64,000 nt of DNA from positions 4,892 to 68,891 of the forward strand of contig CAVRBW010000008.1 of NCBI GenBank assembly GCA_963719325.1, written 5' to 3'. Position numbers and translations under genes: made by a program. The notes beneath the pieces were generated by a model, which was not told where the DNA came from, searched no databases, and saw nothing but the letters and a program-made list of their open reading frames with translations. The stretch's first letter is position 1. The number at the start of each line of letters is the position of its first letter. Positions 37,922 through 47,115 of this stretch are shown one piece after another. Origin of the DNA: DATBLE01 sp963719325. Lineage in GTDB: Bacteria; Actinomycetota; Thermoleophilia; Gaiellales; Gaiellaceae.

Positions 37922-38284
37922 ATGGTGTTGTCACGCAAGGATCTCGCCGCCACCGTGGTCGCGGCACTCGTCGTGGTCGTCTACGTCGCGAACGCCCAGG
38001 ACTGGTGGTACCTCGGCAGCAACCGCTGGGCCGCGGTGACGATGGGTGTCGTCGGTGTGGCCGGGTGCGCCTTCGGGGCGATGCCGCAAGCGGGTGAGAG
38101 GCTACGCGCCTCGATCGTCCTGCTCGGTTCCCTCGGAGTCGTAGCGCTCGTATTCGCGTTCGTCGCGATCGTCACGGCCGCGCACTGGGCACTGCTGGTG
38201 CTCGCGATCGTGCTCGTCGCCCTGTGGGCCGGGAGCACACTGCGACATGTCGCGACACCGCATCGACCGGTAGCGGCGCACTGA
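37922..38284 (+). CDS. Small four-helix membrane protein
   Basis: A 120-residue integral membrane protein. An excellent ribosome site, GGAAGGAGG, precedes ATG 37922. Helices lie near 9-24, 34-50, 60-82 and 84-104, and the C-terminus is His/Arg-rich. No family is recognised. A strong hairpin follows the stop. Confidence 0.72.
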   Translation: MVLSRKDLAATVVAALVVVVYVANAQDWWYLGSNRWAAVTMGVVGVAGCAFGAMPQAGERLRASIVLLGSLGVVALVFAFVAIVTAAHWALLVLAIVLVALWAGSTLRHVATPHRPVAAH

Positions 38285-38287
38285 CTC

Positions 38288-38319
38288 GCCGAGGCGGCCG
38301 CACCGGCGGCCGCCTCGGC
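38288..38319. terminator. Bidirectional terminator-like hairpin
   Basis: A perfect 14-bp GC-rich stem (38288-38301 with 38306-38319) closes on ACCG between two convergent genes. It lacks a T-run, as is common in very GC-rich genomes. Confidence 0.65.
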
Positions 38320-38323
38320 ACAC

Positions 38324-39266
38324 CTACTCGACGAGACTCGCCACCTCTGCGTCGGCGAGGTCGAGTGCGGCGGCAGCCGGAAGGATCGCGTCCACCTGAT
38401 CCGGACGGCGGAAGCCGACGATCGCCGCGGTCACCTCGGGACGGCGAAGCGTCCAGGCGACCGCGACTTGACCCGGTGAGGCGTCGTGGCGCTCGCCGAT
38501 CTCGCGCAGGCGTTCCACCAGCTCGAGGTTCCGGCCGAGTGCCGGCTCCTGGAAGGGCGGGTGGCCCCGGCGCCAATCGTCCTCCGGGAACGCGGCGACG
38601 CGCTCGCGGGTCATCGTCCCGGTCAGCAGGCCCGACGCCATCGGCGAGTACACGATGACCCCGGTGTCGTGCGCGGCGCACCAGGGCAGGATCTCGTCCT
38701 CGATCCCACGCTCGATCAGGGAGTACTGCGGCTGGAGCGACTCGACCGGCGCGATCGCCTCGGCCCGTTCGAGCTGGTCGACGCTGAAGTTGGAGGCGCC
38801 GATGTGCCGTACCTTGCCCTCGCTCTTCAGCTCGGCGAGCGCCGTCCAACCTTCCTCCAGATCTCCGTCCGGGACCGGCCAGTGAATCTGGTAGAGGTCG
38901 ATCGCCTCGACGCCGAGGCGGCGGAGGCTGGTCTCGCACTCGGCGCGGAGCGAATCGCGCTTCAGGTTGTGGACGACCTGCCGGCCCGGCCCCTCGAGCA
39001 AGGCGCACTTCGTGAACACGTAGGGCGGCTCGGCGAGGTCTCGCAACGCCTGCGCGACCACCTCTTCCGAGTGGCCGAACCCGTAGGCGGCGGCCGTGTC
39101 GATCCAGTTCACGCCGAGCTCGAGCGCGCGGTGGATCGCGGCGATCGAGTCGGCGTCGTCCTGGGGGCCCCAGCCGTACTGCCAGCCACCGCCCCCGGCG
39201 GCCCAGGCGCCGAACCCGGCCACCGTGATCTCGAGCTCCGGTCCTGCCCAGCCGCCTCGTTCGCAC
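38324..39266 (-). CDS. Aldo/keto reductase, frameshifted near the N-terminus
   Basis: An AKR-family NADPH oxidoreductase. The N-terminus RTRRLGRTG from GTG 39266 is out of frame with the rest (LEITVAGFGAWAAGG). Removing one extra base at about 39236 joins them and gives 313 residues. NWIDTAAAYGFGHSEE holds the catalytic Asp and Tyr, and VFTKCALLEG the position of the active Lys. IDLYQIHWPVPDG is the usual histidine region. The substrate is unknown. The 299-residue frame from GTG 39223 alone lacks the first strand. Confidence 0.85.
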
Positions 39267-39292
39267 GCGCCTAGGCTATCGACGCGGTCTGG

Positions 39293-39499
39293 TCAGGCAG
39301 CGCGAGCCGAGCGCACCGAGCCCTTTCGGGCGCCGAGGTAGAGCTGCACCTCGGCCAGCGCCTCCCGCTCGGTCTCTGCGTAGGGGAACGCGACCCGTAG
39401 GCCGCCGGCCGAATGGTGGACGCGGCAGCCGAATCTCTCGAGCTGGCTGGTGATTGCCCGCTCGGCAGTCTGTTCCGCCTCGATGCACAGGTAGACCAT
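39293..39499 (-). CDS. Small hypothetical protein
   Basis: A 68-residue protein from ATG 39499, preceded by AAGAGGACCG. It reads like a compact alpha/beta domain (MVYLCIEAEQTAERAI and LRVAFPYAETEREALAEVQ). No family is recognised. It sits between the cydC end and the aldo/keto reductase on the same strand. Confidence 0.55.
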   Translation of the reverse strand: MVYLCIEAEQTAERAITSQLERFGCRVHHSAGGLRVAFPYAETEREALAEVQLYLGARKGSVRSARAA

Positions 39500-39526
39500 C
39501 GGTCCTCTTGTTGTAGCGCCGAACCG

Positions 39527-41164
39527 TTAAGCCGTGGTAAGCGGCAACGTGACCGTTTCGTCCACCAGGTCGAGTCCCTCCGGCCTATGCGTGATCAGCA
39601 GGACGGTTCGGTCGGACGCTGCGGCGAGCGCGTCGGCGACGAGCGCCTCCGCGGTCTCGGGGTCGAGATGGGCCGTCGGCTCGTCGAGTACCAGCACCGG
39701 CGCGCCGGTGAGGAGCGCGCGGGCGATCGCCACCCGCTGCCGCTGTCCGCCTGAGAGCTCTCGGCCTTCTTCGCCGACCAGGGTGTCGAGCCCGTCGGGG
39801 AGCGACTGGATCCAGTCCCACGCACGCGCGCGCTGGAGCGCCGCCTCCACCTCCGCCTCGGTCGCGTCCGGTCTGGCGAGCCGGACGTTCTCACGGATGC
39901 TGGTCGAGAAGAGGTGGGCGTCCTGGGCGGCGACGGCGATCAGGCGCCTGACGTCCTCCTGCCGGTACTCGCGCAGGTCGCGCCCGTCGAGGGTGACCCG
40001 GCCGGAATCCGGATCGAGGAAGCGAAGCAGCAGGTTGGCGACGGTCGTCTTGCCGGCTCCACTCGGTCCGACCAGGGCGACCTTTCTGCCCGGTGCGAGC
40101 CGGAGGTCGACGTTGTTCAGCCCCGGCGCGTGGGCGACGCTCACACCCTCGAGGGCGACCGTGGGCATGCCCTGGGGCGAGGGTGCCGGGCTGACCGGGT
40201 CCCGCACGGGTGGCTCCCGGTCGGTGAGAGCGAGCAGCCGCCCGCCGGCAGCAATGGTTCCGGCCAGCTCCTGACCTGCCTGGACGAGCGGCGCCGTCGC
40301 CTCGAAAGCGGCGAGCGCAATCAGCGCGAGGGCGGCGACCAGCACGCGCGAGAGGCTCCCGCCGGCGTGCGCGGAGACGGCAACCGCGAGCACGGCGACG
40401 GTGGTCAGGCCGGCGACGACGGTGGTCGCCGCCTCGCCGATCCCGGCGACGACCGCGTCGCGCCGGGTGAGCCGGGCCAGCTCGCGGTCGGCGCTGCGGA
40501 CACGGTCGAGCGCGTCCTGCTCGCGGCCGTACGCGACGAGCTCGGGCGCGCTCTGGAGCAACTCGACCAGCTCGGCCGTCAGCTCCCCGCGGGCGGCCGC
40601 CTGGCGGTCTCCGGAGGAGCGGCCGAGCCGTGCTGTGGCGAAGGGCGCCGCCACGCCGCCGACGATCAGGCCGATCGCGAGGGCGAGCCCGGCAACGGGG
40701 AGGATCCCGGCCGAGACGCCGACCAGCACCGCGCCGGAGGCGACGGCGACGAGCGGCGGACCAAGCCCGCGCAGGAACAGGTTTTGAAGCGCGTCGACGT
40801 CCGAGACGAGACGGCTCAGCAGGTCGCCGCGCCGGAAGGCGGCGAGCCCCGCGGGCGCGAGCGGCTCGATCCGCTCGTAGAAGCGCACGCGCAGGCGGGC
40901 GAGCGTCCGGAAGGCGAGGTCGTGGGAGACGAGCCGCTCGAGGTAGCGGACGACCGGTCTCGCAATTCCGAAGAAGCGGACGGCGGCGATCGCGACGCCG
41001 AGCGACAGGATCGCGGGCCGTTCCGCCGAGCGCGAGATCAGGTACCCGGCCGTCCCCATCAGACCGGCGCCGAAGCAGACCGTGAGCGCCCCGAGCGTCA
41101 CCGACAACGCGACACGCGAACGTGGCGCCTCGGCGATTGCGAGCAGCCGGCGCAACACGCTCAC
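39527..41164 (-). CDS. cydC: Cytochrome bd biogenesis ABC exporter subunit CydC
   Basis: A 545-residue half-transporter with six N-terminal helices (about 1-300) and an ATPase domain: Walker A LVGPSGAGKTTVANLLL, signature ELSGGQRQRVAIARAL, Walker B VLVLDEPTAHLD. VRFFGIARPVVRYLERLVSHD is a CydC hallmark. With CydD it exports cysteine/glutathione-type thiols needed to assemble cytochrome bd. GTG 41164 was chosen at MSVLRRLL-like homology. It is last in cydABDC and separated from cydD by repeat element E3. Confidence 0.92.
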   Translation of the reverse strand: MSVLRRLLAIAEAPRSRVALSVTLGALTVCFGAGLMGTAGYLISRSAERPAILSLGVAIAAVRFFGIARPVVRYLERLVSHDLAFRTLARLRVRFYERIEPLAPAGLAAFRRGDLLSRLVSDVDALQNLFLRGLGPPLVAVASGAVLVGVSAGILPVAGLALAIGLIVGGVAAPFATARLGRSSGDRQAAARGELTAELVELLQSAPELVAYGREQDALDRVRSADRELARLTRRDAVVAGIGEAATTVVAGLTTVAVLAVAVSAHAGGSLSRVLVAALALIALAAFEATAPLVQAGQELAGTIAAGGRLLALTDREPPVRDPVSPAPSPQGMPTVALEGVSVAHAPGLNNVDLRLAPGRKVALVGPSGAGKTTVANLLLRFLDPDSGRVTLDGRDLREYRQEDVRRLIAVAAQDAHLFSTSIRENVRLARPDATEAEVEAALQRARAWDWIQSLPDGLDTLVGEEGRELSGGQRQRVAIARALLTGAPVLVLDEPTAHLDPETAEALVADALAAASDRTVLLITHRPEGLDLVDETVTLPLTTA

Positions 41165-41175
41165 GTCACACCCCC

Positions 41176-41285
41176 GTAACCGGTGCCTGGCACCGGTTTG
41201 ACGACGTGCGGCGCGCACATTTCCCTGCAACTCGCAGAATGTGGAACAAACGTCAAACCCTTGTAACCCGTGCCTGGCACCGGTT
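41176..41285. repeat. REP-like element E3 between cydD and cydC
   Basis: Two 23-base copies (41176-41198 and 41263-41285) differ at one base; each contains GTGCCTGGCAC within a longer palindrome. Between them GTTTGACG (41196-41203) pairs with CGTCAAAC (41251-41258), and CACATT (41216-41221) with AATGTG (41238-41243), so the whole unit can fold into a long hairpin. It occupies nearly all of the gap between the genes. Confidence 0.78.
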
Positions 41286-41288
41286 CCG

Positions 41289-42935
41289 TCACGCGACCGC
41301 CTCCTCGAGAACACGTCCGCGGTCGATGTGGACGACACGATCGGCACGCGCGGCGAGCTCCGGACGGTGCGCGATCAGCAGCACCATGCGCCCTTCGCGG
41401 AGCCGCTCGATCGCCTCCCCGACGAGAGCGGCGTTCTCGGCGTCGAGGTTCGCGGTCGGCTCGTCCAGGATCACCAGCGGCGCGTCACGTAGAAACGCGC
41501 GGGCGAGCGCGATCCGCTGGAGCTCGCCGGACGAGAGCGGGCGGCCACCTTCCCCGACGAGCGTCTCGTACGGGGCGATGCCGTCCGCCCCGGCGAGGCG
41601 TGCCGCCTCGTGCACGTCGGCGTCGGTCGCGTCTGCGCGCCCGAGCCGGATGTTGTCGGCGATCGAGCCGCGGACGAGCGTCGGCCGCTGCGGCACCCAG
41701 GCGACGAGCCGCCGCCACGCGGCGGAATCGACCTCCGTGAGATCCGTCTCCCCCACCAGCACCCGGCCGGCGGTCGGCTCGACGAACCGCAGCAGGAGCG
41801 AGGCGATCGTGCTCTTGCCGCCGCCGCTCTCGCCGACGAGTGCCACCGTCTCGTGCGGGAGCAGCACCAGCTCGACCTCCCTCAACGCCTCTCCGGACCG
41901 CGCCGGGTACTCGAACGACACCCGATCCAACCGCACCGGCTCCTCCGCCGGGCTCGGCGGTGCCAGGGCGCCGACGCGGATCGCCGGCGCATCGGTCAGC
42001 GCGAGGATGCGCTGGAGCACCGCCATCCCGTCGGCGCCTGCGTGGTAGCGCACTCCAAGCGTCCGCAGCGGCAGATAGAGCTCCGGAACGAGCACGAGCA
42101 CGGTCAGGCCCGACTGCAGGCCGAGGTGGCCGTTGACGAGCCGCACGCCGACCGTCACGGCGACCAGCGCAACGCCCATCGTCGCCGCCAGCTCGAGCAC
42201 GGCGCCGGACAGGAACGTGACCCGGAGGGTCGCCATCGTCGCCCGCCGGTAGCGGTCGCCGACCGACGCGATCGAAACCGCCTGCGCCTCGCCGCGGTTG
42301 AACGCGCGCAGCGTCGGCAGCCCGCGGATCACGTCGAGGAAGTGCCGCGAGAGCTGGGACAGCGCGGCGTAACGCTCGCGCGTCCGCCGCTCCGTGTACC
42401 GGCCGATCAGCCACATGAAGATCGGGACGAGCGGCAGCGTCACCAGCATCAACCCGGCCGACTCGAGGTCGATCGTCGCCGTCCAGATCAGGACGGTCGG
42501 CGGCACCAGCATCGCCAGCACGAGCTGTGGCAGATAGCGCCCGAACGTCGCCTCGAGGGCGTCGGCACCCTGAACCGCAGCGGCTGCGACCTCACCGCTC
42601 TCCGTGCCGTCGAGCGCCGCCGGCTGCCGGATCAGCCGCGACGAGGCGAGCGAGAGCCGAAGCTCGGACAGAACGCGCACGGCGGCGACCCGCCCGTAGG
42701 TCTCGAAGCCCCACCCGAGCAGAGCACGTCCGCAGACGACCGCCCCGAACGCACCGAGCAGCCAGGAGACCTCGCCGAGCGAGGCGCCAGAGAACGAGCG
42801 GGCGACAACGCGTGCGAGGAGCGTCGCTTGGAGCAGGACGAGTACGGCCGCGCCGAGCCCGAGCGCCGTGTCGAGCGCCAGCAGCCGTCGAACGCCGCGC
42901 ACGCGGCGAAGCAGGTCCGGGTCGAGAACGCGCAC
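41289..42935 (-). CDS. cydD: Cytochrome bd biogenesis ABC exporter subunit CydD
   Basis: A 548-residue half-transporter. Membrane helices occupy about 20-300, with ESGEVAAAAVQGADALEATFGRYLPQ typical of CydD. The ATPase has Walker A LVGESGGGKSTIASLLL, signature PLSSGELQRIALARAF and Walker B VILDEPTANLD. The C-loop reads LSSGE instead of LSGGQ. It sits 12 bases after cydB and partners with CydC. Confidence 0.92.
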   Translation of the reverse strand: MRVLDPDLLRRVRGVRRLLALDTALGLGAAVLVLLQATLLARVVARSFSGASLGEVSWLLGAFGAVVCGRALLGWGFETYGRVAAVRVLSELRLSLASSRLIRQPAALDGTESGEVAAAAVQGADALEATFGRYLPQLVLAMLVPPTVLIWTATIDLESAGLMLVTLPLVPIFMWLIGRYTERRTRERYAALSQLSRHFLDVIRGLPTLRAFNRGEAQAVSIASVGDRYRRATMATLRVTFLSGAVLELAATMGVALVAVTVGVRLVNGHLGLQSGLTVLVLVPELYLPLRTLGVRYHAGADGMAVLQRILALTDAPAIRVGALAPPSPAEEPVRLDRVSFEYPARSGEALREVELVLLPHETVALVGESGGGKSTIASLLLRFVEPTAGRVLVGETDLTEVDSAAWRRLVAWVPQRPTLVRGSIADNIRLGRADATDADVHEAARLAGADGIAPYETLVGEGGRPLSSGELQRIALARAFLRDAPLVILDEPTANLDAENAALVGEAIERLREGRMVLLIAHRPELAARADRVVHIDRGRVLEEAVA

Positions 42936-42946
42936 GACCGAACTAT

Positions 42947-44041
42947 CTAGGTTTCGGTTTCAGGCTTCCTGCCGAGAGGCGTACGGGCGAGCAGATCGAG
43001 TGGGCTTCGCACTTCCTCGAAGTCCTCTTTTCCCAGCCGGGCGCGGAAGACCCAGAACGCCCAGGCCTGGTAGACGAGCACGATCGGCACGAAGATGATC
43101 GCGACGATCGTCATCGCGACCAGCGAGTAGTGATTCGAGGCGGTCGAGAAGATCGTCAGGTTCGCCACGCCGTCCGTATTCGAGACGAGCACGTTCGGGT
43201 ACAGCCAGAGGAAGAGCGTCGAGACCAGCAGGACGATCGCCACCGACGTGGCGCCGAACGCCAGCCCCGGTCGCCGCCGCCAGGCGAGCGGCCAGGACGC
43301 GGCGCCCGCGACCAGCGTCGCAGCGGCCAGCACGACCACGACGATGCGGCGAGCACCCGTCGAGGCGGCGTCGACCGCCGTCCAGGCGAGGAAGGAGATC
43401 AGCAACGCCGCCGTCGGCAGCCAGAGACGAAGAGCCGTCTGCCGGGATCGCTCGGCGAGCTCGCCCCGGGTGCGTAGGGAGAGGAAGAGCGCTCCGTGGA
43501 GCGCAAACGCAGCCAGGACGGTCAGCCCGCCGAGAATCCCGTAGCCGTTCAAGAGGTCGAGCAGGTCGCCCGTGTAGTCGCCGTTCGCGTTCAGCGGGAC
43601 GCCGTGCACGATGTTGGCGAAGGCCACGCCCCAGAGGAGCGCGATCAGCCCGCTCGAGATCGGCATCGCGAGGTCCCAGCTGCGCCGCCAGGTCGCGCCG
43701 GTGTGCTTGTTGCGGTACTCGATCGCGACGCCGCGCACGATCAGGGCGAGCAGGATCACGAACAGCGCCAGGTAGAAGCCGGAGAAGAGGCTCGCATACC
43801 AGCCCGGGAAGGCGGCGAAGGTCGCGCCACCGGCGACGAGGACCCACACCTCGTACCCGTCCCAGACGGGCTGGATCGTCCTGAGGAGGGCACGCCGCTC
43901 GGCGTCGTCGCGACCGAGCAGCGGATAGAGCATGCCGACCCCGAAGTCGAATCCCTCGAGGAAGAAGTAGCCCATCCACAGCACCGCGATGAGCAGGAAC
44001 CAGAGGCTCTCGAGATTGAAGTATCCGGCGGCGAGCAGCAT
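42947..44041 (-). CDS. cydB: Cytochrome bd ubiquinol oxidase subunit II
   Basis: A 364-residue membrane protein with about eight or nine helices. LWMGYFFLEGFDFGVGMLYPLL near the start and PVWDGYEVWVLVAGGATFAAFP are CydB signatures. ATG 44041 lies 8 bases after the cydA stop; GTG 44047 is an alternative start. CydB supports heme binding and oxygen reduction by CydA. Confidence 0.95.
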   Translation of the reverse strand: MLLAAGYFNLESLWFLLIAVLWMGYFFLEGFDFGVGMLYPLLGRDDAERRALLRTIQPVWDGYEVWVLVAGGATFAAFPGWYASLFSGFYLALFVILLALIVRGVAIEYRNKHTGATWRRSWDLAMPISSGLIALLWGVAFANIVHGVPLNANGDYTGDLLDLLNGYGILGGLTVLAAFALHGALFLSLRTRGELAERSRQTALRLWLPTAALLISFLAWTAVDAASTGARRIVVVVLAAATLVAGAASWPLAWRRRPGLAFGATSVAIVLLVSTLFLWLYPNVLVSNTDGVANLTIFSTASNHYSLVAMTIVAIIFVPIVLVYQAWAFWVFRARLGKEDFEEVRSPLDLLARTPLGRKPETET

Positions 44042-44048
44042 TGGCACC

Positions 44049-45449
44049 CTAGTAGACGAGGGGTGGTAGGAACGCGCCTTGCTCGAGCGCTGGGAACTCC
44101 TCCTCGGGGCCCTTCTTGACCGCGTTCGTCATCAGCCACGCCTCGACCGCCGCGAGGATCCCGTACACGGCGGTGAACCCGGCGAGCGTCAGCGCGACCG
44201 AGGCCACGCCGACCCGCGGCGAGACGGCGTCGCGCGTGAGCAACAGGCCCTGCACGATCCACGGCTGCCGCCCCATCTCGGTGAACAGCCAGCCGGCCGT
44301 GTTGGCGACGAACGGCAGGGCGAGGAACACGTACGCCCACCACGTGAACCTGTGCGAGCGCTCCAGAGCGCGTCCGCCCCTGCTCAGCCAGAGCCCGATG
44401 GCGCTGAAGAAGAAGGCAAGGAAGCCCAGGCCGACCATCACGCGCCAGGCCCAGTACTCGGCTCCGACGATCGGGGTGTAGTCGCCCGGCCCGTACTTCT
44501 GCTGGTACTCGCGCTGCACCTCGTCGATCCCCTTGATCTTCCCGTTCCAGGAGTTCGTCGCCAGCACCGACAGTCCGTGCGGCAGCCGGATGTCGACGTT
44601 CGTCCGCTTCGGATGCCGCTCCCACGGCCCGACCGCGAACAGCGACAGCGGCGCGGGGGCGCTCGTCTTGTAGAGCGCCTCGGCCGCCGCCATCTTCATC
44701 GGCTGCTCTCGGGTCAGGATCTGCGCCTGGAAGTGGCCGATCACGACCACCGCCGCCGACGCGAACAGCGTGACGACGAGCGCCGCCTTGGCGGAGGCGC
44801 GGAACATCTCGACCTCGCGGCCGCGCCGGAGCCAGTAGGCGGAGACGGCGAGCACGAGCAGTCCGCCCGTGAGGAGCGCGGCAGTGATCGTGTGGAAGAA
44901 GTGGGTGATCTGGAGGCCCTGGAAGAAGACCTTCCCGAGCGAGGTCATCTCGGCGTGGTCGCCGACCTTGCGGTAGCCGACCGGGTGCTGCATCCACGAG
45001 TTCGCGGCGAGGATGAAGTAGGCCGACGCGGTCGTCCCGATCGCGACCAGCCAGATCATCGCGAGGTGCACCTTGGGCGCCAGCTTGTCCCAGCCGAAGA
45101 TCCAGAGCCCCAGGAACGTCGACTCGAGGAAGAACGCGGCCAGGCCCTCGATCGCGAGCGGCGCCCCGAAGACGTCGCCCACGTAGCGCGAGTAGTCAGC
45201 CCAGTTCATCCCGAACTGGAACTCCTGCACGATCCCCGTGACGACCCCGAGCGCGAAGTTGATCAGGAAGAGCTTCCCGAAGAAGCGCGTCATCCGCAGG
45301 TAGCGCTCGTTTCCGGTGCGGTGCCAGGCGGTCTGCATCCCGGCGACGAACCAGGCCATCCCGATCGTCACCGGCACGAAGAGGAAGTGGTAGATGGTCG
45401 TGACGCCGAACTGCCAGCGGGCGAGCTCGAGCGCGGTCGACGCGATCAA
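44049..45449 (-). CDS. cydA: Cytochrome bd ubiquinol oxidase subunit I
   Basis: A 466-residue heme subunit that oxidises quinol and reduces oxygen to water. Conserved are RWQFGVTTIYHFLFVP (heme b595 histidine), the helix VQEFQFGMNWADYSRYVGD, and GRQPWIVQG in the short Q-loop form. The start is TTG 45449, seven bases after GAGAGG. It heads cydABDC. The short Q-loop and GRQPW version is usual in Gram-positive bacteria. Confidence 0.96.
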   Translation of the reverse strand: MIASTALELARWQFGVTTIYHFLFVPVTIGMAWFVAGMQTAWHRTGNERYLRMTRFFGKLFLINFALGVVTGIVQEFQFGMNWADYSRYVGDVFGAPLAIEGLAAFFLESTFLGLWIFGWDKLAPKVHLAMIWLVAIGTTASAYFILAANSWMQHPVGYRKVGDHAEMTSLGKVFFQGLQITHFFHTITAALLTGGLLVLAVSAYWLRRGREVEMFRASAKAALVVTLFASAAVVVIGHFQAQILTREQPMKMAAAEALYKTSAPAPLSLFAVGPWERHPKRTNVDIRLPHGLSVLATNSWNGKIKGIDEVQREYQQKYGPGDYTPIVGAEYWAWRVMVGLGFLAFFFSAIGLWLSRGGRALERSHRFTWWAYVFLALPFVANTAGWLFTEMGRQPWIVQGLLLTRDAVSPRVGVASVALTLAGFTAVYGILAAVEAWLMTNAVKKGPEEEFPALEQGAFLPPLVY

Positions 45450-45556
45450 GCCGAAGCCTCTCGTCCGGTGGCGACCGAGCGCACGATCACCGGCAGGTTT
45501 TCCCAGGTGGGAGCCTTCCGAACATCAGTGGCCGAGCGGATCCGTGCTGCGGGGAA

Positions 45557-46309
45557 CTACCGAGACCGTTCCGGAACCCGACCAGCCACCCTGGCAAGCG
45601 CCGATCCGTCGGCGAGCGAGAGGGCCCGCTCGAGCCCGTAGCGGGCCGCGAGCATGTCGACTGCTTCGTGCATCCGGCTCGGCCGCGAGAGACGGTGCGC
45701 GTCCGAGGCGATCAGGTCGCCGACGCCGAGCTCGAGCAGCTGCCAGCCGCAGCGCTCGGCCGCGGGGTCGTGGGCGCCGAGGAACGAGTCCGCGTTGAAG
45801 CACACGAGCGCACCGCCGTCGACGAACGGCAGCACTACATCGGGCTGCATTTGGATCTCGGGACAGCGCTCGGGATGGGCGAGGATCACCTCGAGCCCGG
45901 CTGCATGGATCTCCTCGACCTGCCTCCAGGTGGCGGCGAGCGGGTCGGTGAACGAGAACCAGGGGCCGGGGAACTCGACCAGCAGAGCGCGTGTTCCTTC
46001 GAGGACGTACTCGGAGATCTCGCCGACCAGGATTCCGGTCGGCGCCACCTCCCAGCCGAGGCGAAGGTCGAGCCCGAATGCCGCGCACGCCTCCTTCATC
46101 AGACGGTGATTCGCGACCGCACGCGCGTAGCGCTCCGGAGTCACCGCGTGCCAGCTCCCGCCGGGCTGCGCGTGCGGGGTGCCGTACAGGACTCGGGTTC
46201 CGTTCTCGGCAGCCTGCCGGCAGAGGGCAATGCCCTCCTCGACGCTCTTCACCCCGTCGTCGCCGGAGGGAATGACGTGGCTGTGGACGTCGACGAAGCC
46301 GGCGGGCAT
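45557..46309 (-). CDS. CpsB/CapC-type PHP phosphatase
   Basis: A 250-residue PHP-domain protein. FVDVHSHVIPSGDDGVKSVEEG is the first metal motif of CpsB-like tyrosine phosphatases, followed by YGTPHAQPGG, LGWEVAP, ILAHPERCPE and ASDAHRLSRPSRM. I chose ATG 46309 (AAGG upstream); ATG 46381 is also in frame but leaves little room for the mutY promoter. The role may be dephosphorylation of a protein tyrosine or a small phosphate ester. Confidence 0.85.
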   Translation of the reverse strand: MPAGFVDVHSHVIPSGDDGVKSVEEGIALCRQAAENGTRVLYGTPHAQPGGSWHAVTPERYARAVANHRLMKEACAAFGLDLRLGWEVAPTGILVGEISEYVLEGTRALLVEFPGPWFSFTDPLAATWRQVEEIHAAGLEVILAHPERCPEIQMQPDVVLPFVDGGALVCFNADSFLGAHDPAAERCGWQLLELGVGDLIASDAHRLSRPSRMHEAVDMLAARYGLERALSLADGSALARVAGRVPERSR

Positions 46310-46398
46310 GGCCTTGACGCTACCGGCGCCGTGCTCGGCGGCAGTGAACCGAGCCGGCTCTGACAGTGCTTTCTGCGCCACGGGTTAGGCTCGATCCG

Positions 46399-47115
46399 GT
46401 GCAGGAGCTTCTGCAGGCGTGGTTTCGCGAGAACGGCCGCGACCTGCCCTGGCGGCACACTCGCGACCCCTACGCGATCCTCGTCTCGGAGGTGATGCTC
46501 CAGCAGACGCAGGTCTCGCGGGTCGTGCCGCGCTACCTCGAGTGGCTCGAGCGGTGGCCGACCGTGCAGGCGGTCGCGGCCGCTTCGCCGGCCGAGGTGA
46601 TCCGCGCCTGGCAAGGGCTCGGCTACAACCGGCGCGCGCTCAACCTCCACCGCGCGGCGCGCGTCGTCGCCGAGCGAGGCTGGCCGGACGATCTGACCGA
46701 GCTGCCCGGCATCGGGCCGTACACAGCGGCGGCGATCGCCAACTTCGCCTTCGGCCGACCGGTTCTCCCGGTGGACGTGAACATCCGCCGGGTGCTCGAC
46801 CGCACCGGCGGCGAGTTCGGCGCCGAGGCAGCGCAGGCGCTCTTCGACCTCGGCGCCACGGTCTGCCTGGCGCGGATCCCACGCTGTGCGGCGTGTCCGC
46901 TCTCGGAGGCATGCCCCTCCCGGGGAAGAAGCTATGAGCCGGAGCGCAAGCAAGGGCCGTTCGAGGGCTCGTTTCGCCAGCGGCGGGCGCGCACGCTACG
47001 CGCCGTCTCCGGCCGGCCTGTTCCGCTCGCGAACCTCGACGCGGAGGCCGTCGCGGCGCTGCACCGCGACGGCCTCGTGCAGGTCGAGTCGGGGACGGTC
47101 TCCCTGCCCGGCTAG
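46399..47115 (+). CDS. mutY: A/G-specific adenine glycosylase (MutY), short form
   Basis: A 238-residue DNA glycosylase that removes adenine opposite 8-oxoguanine. EVMLQQTQVSRVVPRY contains the catalytic glutamate, LPGIGPYTAAAIANFAFG is the helix-hairpin-helix, and PVDVNIRRVLDR the catalytic aspartate. CLARIPRCAACPLSEAC gives a C-x6-C-x2-C-x5-C iron-sulfur cluster. The C-terminal NUDIX-like domain of standard 350-residue MutY is missing. GTG 46399 was chosen at VQELLQAWF. Its TAG stop shares CTAG with the convergent gene. Confidence 0.92.
   Translation: MQELLQAWFRENGRDLPWRHTRDPYAILVSEVMLQQTQVSRVVPRYLEWLERWPTVQAVAAASPAEVIRAWQGLGYNRRALNLHRAARVVAERGWPDDLTELPGIGPYTAAAIANFAFGRPVLPVDVNIRRVLDRTGGEFGAEAAQALFDLGATVCLARIPRCAACPLSEACPSRGRSYEPERKQGPFEGSFRQRRARTLRAVSGRPVPLANLDAEAVAALHRDGLVQVESGTVSLPG

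Noticed and set aside
47112..47115. CTAG shared by the two convergent stop codons of mutY and the secreted gene
   Set aside because: CTAG is self-complementary, so sharing it is a simple consequence of tight packing; no function implied.
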